Shown: in pieces, positions 26,731-33,938 of the stretch | Layout: every line of letters starts with the position of its first letter | Numbering within the stretch: the first letter of the stretch is position 1 | Assembly: GCA_002409595.1 (NCBI GenBank) | Contig: DHNQ01000026.1 | Span: 6,821-70,820, forward strand | Reading direction: 5' to 3' | DNA from: Dysgonomonas sp. UBA5412 | Lineage (GTDB): Bacteria > Bacteroidota > Bacteroidia > Bacteroidales > Dysgonomonadaceae | DNA length: 64,000 nt | The notes under the pieces: generated by a model | Seen by the model: only the letters and a program-made list of their open reading frames with translations | Told to the model about the DNA's origin: nothing | Databases searched by the model: none | Made by a program: the position numbers and the translations under genes

Positions 26731-26952
26731 ATGAAGAAGATTTTGTCTTGGCTTTTATTACTTCCTGTATATTTCTATAAATACAGCATCTCACCCATGC
26801 TTCCTCCCTCATGCAGATATTCACCCACATGTTCAGAGTACACTATACAAGCAATAAAGAAATATGGACCATTCAAAGGCGGTTGGCTTGCTCTAAAACG
26901 AATAGCGCGTTGTAATCCTTGGGGCGGACATGGTTACGACCCTGTACCATAA
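26731..26952 (+). CDS. yidD: Membrane protein insertion efficiency factor YidD
   Basis: A 73-residue YidD. Visible: YKYSISPMLPPSCRYSPTCSEYT, AIKKYGPFKGGWLALKRI and the C-terminal RCNPWGGHGYDPVP with its conserved Cys and Pro-Trp. It associates with the inner membrane through an amphipathic helix and aids YidC-dependent insertion. Cotranscribed with rnpA (11-base gap). Its stop codon overlaps the A-run of the following hairpin. Confidence 0.96.
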   Translation: MKKILSWLLLLPVYFYKYSISPMLPPSCRYSPTCSEYTIQAIKKYGPFKGGWLALKRIARCNPWGGHGYDPVP

Positions 26953-26989
26953 AAAAGCAAACCCTCCTCATGTGTATGAAGAAGGTTGC
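26951..26989 (-). terminator. Terminator between yidD and the Lys/Ala-rich gene
   Basis: An imperfect stem from GCAA (26957-26960) to TTGC (26986-26989) through TCAT/ATGA around GTGT. The minus strand continues with TTTTTT, so it best serves the minus-strand gene at 27019; the plus side (CCCTTTCTAAATTTT) may also stop rnpA-yidD. Confidence 0.7.
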
Positions 26990-27018
26990 CCTTTCTAAAT
27001 TTTATTTAACGCTGCCAA

Positions 27019-27414
27019 TTATAGATGTATGGCATTTTCTTTCTTAATCTTGGCAATATCGGCGTCAGCCTTTTTTTGAACTTTTAATTTTGCTTTCTCT
27101 GCCTTTTGTTTCGCTTTAGCTATTGCTTTTTCACCTTTTTTGCGAGCTTTATCTTCACCTTTTTTAGTGTTCTTTTCAGCATCTTCTTTAGCTTTTTGTG
27201 CTGAGCTTTGGATATCTTTCTCTACTTGTTTCTTAGCATCTTCAATCTCCTTCTGCATTTTTTTTTCAGCATCGGCTGCAGCTTTTGTTGATTTTGATTT
27301 TATACTTTCTATTGTTGAAGCTGTTTTTTGGCTGATAACAACATCTTGAGCAAAGATGGATGGTGTAGTTGTAAAAGCTGCTAAGATTATAAAACTGATA
27401 AATAATTTCTTCAT
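27019..27414 (-). CDS. Exported lysine/alanine-rich coiled-coil protein
   Basis: 131 residues. A Sec signal (MKKLFISFIILAAFTTTPSIFAQ) with cleavage after AQ or FA is followed by one long, highly charged helix rich in Lys, Ala, Glu and Asp (KAAADAEKKMQKEIEDAKKQ; KGEKAIAKAKQKAEKAKLKV), expected to be a coiled coil. No catalytic residues. The second half is very basic, in the style of histone-like or cell-wall-binding tails. Function unknown. A TATATTTG -7 element lies about 90 bases upstream. Confidence 0.75.
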   Translation of the reverse strand: MKKLFISFIILAAFTTTPSIFAQDVVISQKTASTIESIKSKSTKAAADAEKKMQKEIEDAKKQVEKDIQSSAQKAKEDAEKNTKKGEDKARKKGEKAIAKAKQKAEKAKLKVQKKADADIAKIKKENAIHL

Positions 27415-27832
27415 AACTCTATTTTAAAAATGTAAATAATGTGTTAATACAAATATTCGCTTAATGTAGCATCTTATCGATTAATCTAAAGTTTGCTGCT
27501 CGCAAATATACTACAATCTAAGACAAATAAATCTTAAAAAAGTTGAGTAAAAATATAAAATATTATTAATAATGTTGTTAATTGTCTGTTTTATAGATGT
27601 TTGTTGTTTGCAGAATTTGTGCTATTTTCTAAAGAATTTTATCTGTATATAAGTGAAATTTATCTAAAATATTTGCTAATGTATATTTTAAAGCTTATGT
27701 TTATACCAAACCATAAATAAACTAATTACCATATAAAAGAAAGGATTGCGTATGAATAGAACTGTTATTTGACTTGATTTGAAAAAATCTTGCATTTTTT
27801 ATAGTAGTTTAACCCGTTAAAAAATTACAGCC
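27415..27832. other. Divergent AT-rich intergenic region
   Basis: 418 bases between divergent small genes. A minus-strand -7 element TATATTTG lies at 27503-27510, with a leader of about 80-90 bases to the 27414 start. Nothing else recognised; ORFs inside are only a few codons long. Confidence 0.5.
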
Positions 27833-28114
27833 ATGAACCAGTATAAAAAATATATAGCCATATACAGAACAGCGTACGTTTTTTTCTTCTTTTACCTTCT
27901 TTTTATATCTTTAAATGATATTAATTTAGGCTTAGAGCCTCTCTATGCTTCTCTTCTTATAATTATACCTTTTATTATTTATTGTGGTATATCTATATAT
28001 GCAGAAGTCTTGATAAGAAGAAGTTTATTTCTTAAAAAACAACAGAAAGACAAAAAACGACAAACTCAGAATTACAAATGTTCTGAAGGTGATATTTCTA
28101 CAGCTTTATCTTAA
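27833..28114 (+). CDS. Small protein with two membrane helices
   Basis: 93 residues. Two hydrophobic helices (about residues 11-27, IYRTAYVFFFFYLLFIS, and 38-60, ASLLIIIPFIIYCGISIYA) are followed by a basic tail (RRSLFLKKQQKDKKRQ) that would lie in the cytoplasm. No family recognised. It has its own stop before a strong bidirectional terminator and no operon partner. Confidence 0.6.
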   Translation: MNQYKKYIAIYRTAYVFFFFYLLFISLNDINLGLEPLYASLLIIIPFIIYCGISIYAEVLIRRSLFLKKQQKDKKRQTQNYKCSEGDISTALS

Positions 28115-28135
28115 GTGAAAATATATAAATCAAAA

Positions 28136-28164
28136 AATGGGATGCTTTATAAAAGCATCCCATT
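28136..28164 (-). terminator. Bidirectional terminator between the two-TM gene and mutB
   Basis: Perfect 13-pair stem (28136-28148 with 28152-28164) around a three-base loop. The minus strand continues with six T, ending mutA-mutB; the plus strand continues TCTTATTTATTT. Confidence 0.9.
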
Positions 28165-28190
28165 CTTATTTATTTAATTATTAAACTGAA

Positions 28191-30338
28191 TTAATCAGCC
28201 AATAATATTTTCATCATTTGCACAGCTGCTTTAGACACAGAAGTCCCAGGTCCAAAGATTGCAGCTACACCTGCTTTATACAAGAAATCATAGTCTTGAG
28301 CAGGAATTACCCCTCCGGCAATAACGATGATATCTTCACGTCCCAGTTTTTTCAACTCTTCGATAACCTGAGGCACAAGAGTTTTGTGACCGGCAGCTAG
28401 AGATGATACACCCAGAACATTCACATCGTTTTCTACAGCCTGACGAGCAGCTTCTTCCGGAGTTTGGAACAAAGGTCCCATATCCACGTCAAAACCACAG
28501 TCTGCATATCCGGTAGCAACTACCTTAGCTCCACGATCGTGCCCGTCCTGACCCATTTTGGCAATCATAATACGTGGTTGACGACCTTCTTTTTTCGCAA
28601 ATTCTTCAACAAGCTTTTGTGCTTCTTGGAATGTAGGGTCTTTTTTAGTTTCTGATGAATACACGCCTGATATGGTTCTTATTATTGCTTTATAACGTCC
28701 TACTATTACTTCGCAAGCATCTGAGATCTCTCCCAGTGTTGCACGTACACGCGCAGCCTCTACGGCAAGCTCAAGTAGGTTACCTTTTTTAGTCTTAACA
28801 CATTCTGTAATGGCAGCCAAAGCTTTTTTCACAGCTTCATTATCACGCTTAGCCTTCAAGTCGTTCAAACGTTCGATTTGTTGACGGCGTACCTCAGTAT
28901 TATCCACATCTAAAATGTCGATTGGATCTTCTTTTTCCAAACGATACTTGTTGATACCGATAATAGTTTGGCTACCAGAGTCAATTCTGGCTTGTGTACG
29001 TGCAGCAGCCTCTTCGATACGCATCTTAGGAAGACCTGTATCGATAGCCTTAGCCATACCACCAAGTTTTTGTATCTCTTGAATATGTTCCCAAGCCTTA
29101 TGTACAAGCTCGTTAGTAAGTGTTTCCACATAATAAGAACCTGCCCAAGGGTCGATTTCCTTAGTGATGTATGTTTCTTCTTGAATATATATCTGAGTAT
29201 TACGGGCAATACGTGCCGAGAAGTCTGTTGGCAATGCAATAGCCTCATCCAGTGCATTTGTATGCAAAGATTGAGTGTGTCCCAGAGCAGCAGCCATAGC
29301 CTCAATACATGTACGTCCAACGTTATTGAATGGATCTTGCTCAGTCAATGACCAACCTGATGTTTGAGAGTGAGTACGCAAAGCAAGTGATTTCGGATTT
29401 TTAGCACCAAAACTTTTTACAATTTTAGCCCATAATAAACGTCCGGCCCGCATCTTTGCGATTTCCATAAAGTGGTTCATACCGATAGCCCAGAAGAATG
29501 ATAGACGAGGTGCAAAAGCATCTACATCAATACCCGCATCTATACCTGCTTTCAGATATTCCATACCATCGGCAAGAGTATAAGCCAACTCAATGTCGGC
29601 AGTTGCTCCGGCTTCCTGCATGTGATAACCTGAAATAGAGATAGAGTTGAACTTAGGCATCTTCTGAGAAGTGTATTCAAAAATATCAGCAATGATTTTC
29701 ATTGAAAATTCAGGTGGGTAGATATATGTATTACGCACCATAAATTCTTTAAGAATATCATTTTGGATTGTACCTGCCATTTCTTCAAGTTTTGCACCTT
29801 GCTCAAGTCCTGCATTGATATAGAAGGCAAGGATAGGAAGTACAGCACCGTTCATTGTCATTGATACTGACATCTGATTCAATGGAATACCTTCAAACAA
29901 GACTTTCATGTCTTCTACCGAGCAGATAGATACACCGGCTTTACCCACATCTCCTACTACACGAGGATGGTCGGCATCATAACCACGGTGTGTGGCCAAG
30001 TCGAATGCCACAGAAAGACCTTTCTGTCCTGAGGCTAAGTTACGACGGTAGAATGCATTAGATTCGGCAGCAGTAGAGAACCCTGCATACTGACGGATTG
30101 TCCAAGGACGCATGGCATACATACCTGAGTATGGTCCACGAAGGAAAGGCGGAATACCTGATGCATAGTGCAAATGTTCCATGCCCTCGAGGTCTTCTTT
30201 TGAATAAACAGACTTAACCGGAATCAACTCAGGTGTCATCCAATCAGCCTTTATACCATTATCAACAGCCCATTTGGCAGCATCTGGAGCTGCGAAGCCT
30301 GCTTTGTTAATGTCTATATTTTTAAAATTTGGTTTCAT
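28191..30338 (-). CDS. mutB: Methylmalonyl-CoA mutase, large (catalytic) subunit
   Basis: 715 residues. Interconverts succinyl-CoA and (R)-methylmalonyl-CoA with adenosylcobalamin, the key step of the succinate-propionate route of Bacteroidales. The N-terminal TIM barrel has GPYSGMYAMRPWTIRQYAGF and RTHSQTSGWSLTEQDPFNN. The C-terminal B12 domain carries DGHDRGAKVVATGY (base-off/His-on Dx HxxG) and IAGGVIPAQDYDFL. It follows mutA by 24 bases. No epimerase or MeaB GTPase gene is adjacent. Confidence 0.97.
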   Translation of the reverse strand: MKPNFKNIDINKAGFAAPDAAKWAVDNGIKADWMTPELIPVKSVYSKEDLEGMEHLHYASGIPPFLRGPYSGMYAMRPWTIRQYAGFSTAAESNAFYRRNLASGQKGLSVAFDLATHRGYDADHPRVVGDVGKAGVSICSVEDMKVLFEGIPLNQMSVSMTMNGAVLPILAFYINAGLEQGAKLEEMAGTIQNDILKEFMVRNTYIYPPEFSMKIIADIFEYTSQKMPKFNSISISGYHMQEAGATADIELAYTLADGMEYLKAGIDAGIDVDAFAPRLSFFWAIGMNHFMEIAKMRAGRLLWAKIVKSFGAKNPKSLALRTHSQTSGWSLTEQDPFNNVGRTCIEAMAAALGHTQSLHTNALDEAIALPTDFSARIARNTQIYIQEETYITKEIDPWAGSYYVETLTNELVHKAWEHIQEIQKLGGMAKAIDTGLPKMRIEEAAARTQARIDSGSQTIIGINKYRLEKEDPIDILDVDNTEVRRQQIERLNDLKAKRDNEAVKKALAAITECVKTKKGNLLELAVEAARVRATLGEISDACEVIVGRYKAIIRTISGVYSSETKKDPTFQEAQKLVEEFAKKEGRQPRIMIAKMGQDGHDRGAKVVATGYADCGFDVDMGPLFQTPEEAARQAVENDVNVLGVSSLAAGHKTLVPQVIEELKKLGREDIIVIAGGVIPAQDYDFLYKAGVAAIFGPGTSVSKAAVQMMKILLAD

Positions 30339-30362
30339 CTTTTTTTAATTTTAGCTACTTAC

Positions 30363-32252
30363 TTAATCGATTCCTAGTTTAGCGTTGAACATTCTTAATG
30401 TTTCCAAAACATTGCTCTTCACATTGATGAAGTGTTCGATGCCTTGAGCTTTAAGATCTTCCATGCAAGCAGGAGCCCCTGCTATAACTAAGTGTTCATC
30501 ATCACCTATTAGTTTTTTAGCTTCAGGTGCATAAGTTGCATATTCGTCGTCGCTAGAACATAGAACGATAATGTCTGCATTCTTCTCACGGGCTGCCTTA
30601 ATGCCGGCTTCTACAGTTTCAAAACCTAGGTTGTCGATTATTTTGTAACCTGCACAACCAAAGAAGTTACTAGAGAATTGGGCACGGGCAAGACGCATAC
30701 CTAAGCTACCGATGGTAAGCATAAATACAGTAGGTGCACCATGCTTTTCGGTTGCTAAACGTAGTGTTTCGAATGCTGTAGCCAAACGACCGGTAGGTAG
30801 AGCCATATATGGAGCATCTTCTTTTTCGCATCCGCATCCGCAAGCCTCTTTTTCTACAATTTTGCTGTCTGCTTTTTCGGTGAAATTAGGATATTGGTTA
30901 GTACCTAATAATACTTCGCGGCGAGTAGCTAATGATTTGAAACGAGCTTCGGCCGATTCTTTTATACCTGTTTGTATAGTTCCGGCTTTTATAGCTTCGT
31001 AGAATCCTTTTTCGTCTACTTCTAAGAATAACTTCCAAGCTTGTTCAGCTATGGCTTTAGTTAGGTTCTCAATATAATATGATCCTGAAGAAGGGTCAGT
31101 TACTTTATCGAAATGACACTCTTCTTTCAACAACAATTGTTGATTACGAGCAATACGTTCTGAAAAATCATCTGATGTTTTGTATGTTTCATCAAATGGA
31201 CGTACTGTAAGAGAGTTGATCCCTGCAATAGTTGCAGACATTGCTTCTGTTTGAGTACGAAGTAGATTTACATGTGCATCGTAAACCGTTTTATTAAATG
31301 TCGATGTTTGAGCGTGAGTGTATATTTTTGACGCACAACGACAGATACCATCTGCTGATTTATTCGGACATTCGTGGTTACATTTAGGCTCGTAAGCATT
31401 TACGATTTCAGCCCACAACCAACGTGCTGCACGGAATTTAGCTATTTCCATGAAATAGTTACCTCCGATTCCAAAATTGAATTTTATTTTTTTAGCTACT
31501 AATGCAGCATCTAGTCCGGCATTGATAAGAGCAGAAAGTAATTGATTACCGTTAGCTAGTGCGTATCCTAGTTCCTGATAGATGTATGCTCCGCCATCGT
31601 TGATTGCAGAAGCGTTTACTGCTAATACACGGAAACGAGGAAGCGCTGCGGCAGCATTTACTATTTCGGCTGCTTTTTCAACCCAGTTTTTTGCCTCGCG
31701 ACCTTTTTTCAAAAGAGGTTTGAACGGATCGTAATTTACAGATCCATAACAGTCTTTTAAATTTACGCCCGCATTTTTATAATACTCGACAAGGATCTTA
31801 ACTAAATCTAAAGATTTGCTATAACAAGTGCTGAAATTCAATTCAACAGCTTCTGGGCAGATATCTTTAAGCAATGTTTTGATATTTTCTGCGCTTACAT
31901 CATCACCATCAATATTGAACCCTAAAGATGTAATTCCTTTGTTTAATACATCCAGAGCTTTAGCATTAGCAGCTTTGAAGTCGTTTACACAGATATCCTG
32001 ACGTGTGTACCAGTCGTTGTCTTTCTTTGTACCACGTACATAAGGAAACTCGCCCGGAAGTGAATCGGTAGTTTGCATACCATCAATGTTTTCACTTCTG
32101 TAGAATGGATTTACTTTAAATCCTTCATTAGTTCTCCAAACAAGTTTTTTCTCAAAATCGGCGCCTTTAAGGTCAGCCGTAATCTTAGCCATCCACTCTT
32201 CGGTAGATATTGGTGGAAAGTCTGAGAAAAGCTTTTCTTTTTGATTAGCCAT
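30363..32252 (-). CDS. mutA: Methylmalonyl-CoA mutase, small subunit
   Basis: 629 residues; the non-catalytic partner of MutB. The barrel half keeps FDKVTDPSSGSYYIENLT and LRTQTEAMSA. The B12-like domain is degenerate: SLGMRLARAQFSSNFFGCAG replaces DxHxxG, as usual for this subunit. Unusual features are a Cys-rich insertion at about residues 287-303 (four Cys in NHEC...GICRC) and a second cluster CGCGC near 470 in the linker. First gene of the pair, with a TACTTTTG -7 element about 135 bases upstream. Confidence 0.95.
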   Translation of the reverse strand: MANQKEKLFSDFPPISTEEWMAKITADLKGADFEKKLVWRTNEGFKVNPFYRSENIDGMQTTDSLPGEFPYVRGTKKDNDWYTRQDICVNDFKAANAKALDVLNKGITSLGFNIDGDDVSAENIKTLLKDICPEAVELNFSTCYSKSLDLVKILVEYYKNAGVNLKDCYGSVNYDPFKPLLKKGREAKNWVEKAAEIVNAAAALPRFRVLAVNASAINDGGAYIYQELGYALANGNQLLSALINAGLDAALVAKKIKFNFGIGGNYFMEIAKFRAARWLWAEIVNAYEPKCNHECPNKSADGICRCASKIYTHAQTSTFNKTVYDAHVNLLRTQTEAMSATIAGINSLTVRPFDETYKTSDDFSERIARNQQLLLKEECHFDKVTDPSSGSYYIENLTKAIAEQAWKLFLEVDEKGFYEAIKAGTIQTGIKESAEARFKSLATRREVLLGTNQYPNFTEKADSKIVEKEACGCGCEKEDAPYMALPTGRLATAFETLRLATEKHGAPTVFMLTIGSLGMRLARAQFSSNFFGCAGYKIIDNLGFETVEAGIKAAREKNADIIVLCSSDDEYATYAPEAKKLIGDDEHLVIAGAPACMEDLKAQGIEHFINVKSNVLETLRMFNAKLGID

Positions 32253-32674
32253 GATTAATTTTTATTGTTTAATGTATATAGGTTTTATTTCGTTGACTAT
32301 TAGTTGATTATGTTTTTGGTCTATGATTTATAAATGAAATTTATGAGTGCTTACACTCAAATAGTTACATTTTTCATAAGGCAATACAAAAGTAAAGCTT
32401 TTTGTTTGCTTAGTAAAGTTTTAAACGCTAAAATTTCTTTGTTTTAAGATATAATTCTTTTTCTATAATCAGTTTGTCGTTTGTTAAAGACTTAATTATT
32501 TGTAGCTTCTCCAAATAAGAACGTTTATATTGCTTTTCCTTCAAAACTATTTCTATATACTACTATTCAAAAGCAATTTGTCTCAATTGATATAATGAAA
32601 CTTTATCTCTATGATATATGACTACTGCTCGGTTTCATTTTATATATGAGAAAATAACATTTTGAATTTGAAAT
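32253..32674. other. Divergent region between mutA and the terminase gene
   Basis: 422 AT-rich bases. The left part holds the mutA leader (about 130 bases) with a small GAGTG/CACTC hairpin at 32345-32358 and the mutA -7 element. I see no cobalamin-riboswitch B12 box. To the right I find no perfect -7 element for the terminase gene, no tRNA and no obvious attachment site. Confidence 0.5.
32387..32394 (-). promoter_or_regulatory. -7 element for mutA-mutB
   Basis: The minus strand reads TACTTTTG, matching TAnnTTTG, 134 bases before the mutA ATG. No clear -33 TTTG. Confidence 0.55.
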
Positions 32675-33850
32675 ATGAAAACAACATCTGTTTTTGCCCG
32701 TAATGTAGACGCATTCAATTCGGGTATGAGATATATTGTAAATAAAGGATCAACCCGTTCGTCCAAAACATACAGCATCTTACAATTGCTTTTTATGATA
32801 GCCGAAAATTCTACTTTTCCGATGGTTATATCTATCGTATCAGAATCGATGCCTCATTTGAAAAAAGGCTGTATTCGCGATTTTAAAGAAATTCTGGAAC
32901 AAAAGGGATATTGGAAACAAAGTTGTTGGAACGCTACTGATAAGATATATAGAGTTAACGATTCGATGATAGAATTTTTCTCAGCCGACAATCCAGCCAA
33001 AGTACACGGACCTTCTCGCGATATACTGTATGTAAATGAATGTATAAATATTGATTATGAAACTTATCGACAATTGGCTATTCGCACTACAAAAACTATT
33101 TTTCTGGATTGTAATCCCTGTTATGAATTTTGGCTTGATGAGAAAGTATTAATACGCCCCGATGCCATGCTGATACATTCTACATATAGAGATAATGAGT
33201 TTTTATCGCAGGCACAGATTGATGAGATAGAATCGAACCGAAATGATAAAGACTGGTGGCTGGTGTATGGTGAAGGACAAACCGGTTTGAGGCAAGGCGT
33301 TATTATCCAAAACTGGGATATTGTATCGGATATGCCTGATATATATAAAAAAAGATGGATAGGTATTGATTTTGGGTTCACTAACGATCCTACTGCCATT
33401 GTCGATATACGTTTGGCTGGAGGTGACTTGTGGATAGATGAGATATTGTATGCCAAAGGTTACGATAATATTATGATTTCCGATTATCTGAAATCAAAGG
33501 ATATTCCTCTGGTAGTAAGCCTGATAGCCGATAGTGCCGAGCCTAAGAGCATAAAGGAAATATTGTCGCAAGGGTGGAAAATAGAATCGGCGCAGAAGGG
33601 GAGGGATAGCATTGTTTCGGGACTCTCTATATTGAACCGATATAAAAAACATATATCTAAAAGAAGTGTGAATATCATAAATGAATATAGAAATTATCGC
33701 TGGCAGACCGATGATTTTGGTAATGCCACCAATACACCCATTGATAAGTACAATCACTCGATAGACGCTCAGCGTTACGTTTGTCTCAATAAACTCATAG
33801 AAAAAAGCAATGGGCTATCTTATTCGGTAATAAAAGGCAAACGACTATAA
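32675..33850 (+). CDS. Phage-type terminase large subunit (PBSX family), isolated
   Basis: 391 residues; the ATPase-nuclease motor that cuts and packages phage DNA. ATPase part: a Walker A-like GSTRSSKT (residues 25-32) and a Walker B-like LYVNE ending in Glu122. Nuclease part (RNase H-like): Asp232 in IGIDFGFTNDPTA, Asp286 in IADSAEP and Asp364 in NHSIDAQRY, the three metal ligands expected. All catalytic positions are present and the length is normal for the family, so the gene looks functional. No small terminase, portal, capsid, integrase or lysis gene is nearby; only the tail-hub-like gene follows, 88 bases on. Base composition does not stand out from the neighbours. Confidence 0.92.
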   Translation: MKTTSVFARNVDAFNSGMRYIVNKGSTRSSKTYSILQLLFMIAENSTFPMVISIVSESMPHLKKGCIRDFKEILEQKGYWKQSCWNATDKIYRVNDSMIEFFSADNPAKVHGPSRDILYVNECINIDYETYRQLAIRTTKTIFLDCNPCYEFWLDEKVLIRPDAMLIHSTYRDNEFLSQAQIDEIESNRNDKDWWLVYGEGQTGLRQGVIIQNWDIVSDMPDIYKKRWIGIDFGFTNDPTAIVDIRLAGGDLWIDEILYAKGYDNIMISDYLKSKDIPLVVSLIADSAEPKSIKEILSQGWKIESAQKGRDSIVSGLSILNRYKKHISKRSVNIINEYRNYRWQTDDFGNATNTPIDKYNHSIDAQRYVCLNKLIEKSNGLSYSVIKGKRL

Positions 33851-33938
33851 AAGAATAATTATCTGTTTTTTTAACATATAAGCATTCTTCCATTGTGTTT
33901 TTATCTCTCTATTAATGAAAACAATCTAATAATAAATT

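Noticed and set aside
32253..32400. Cobalamin riboswitch upstream of mutA
   Set aside because: Leader is only about 130 bases and lacks a recognisable B12 box.
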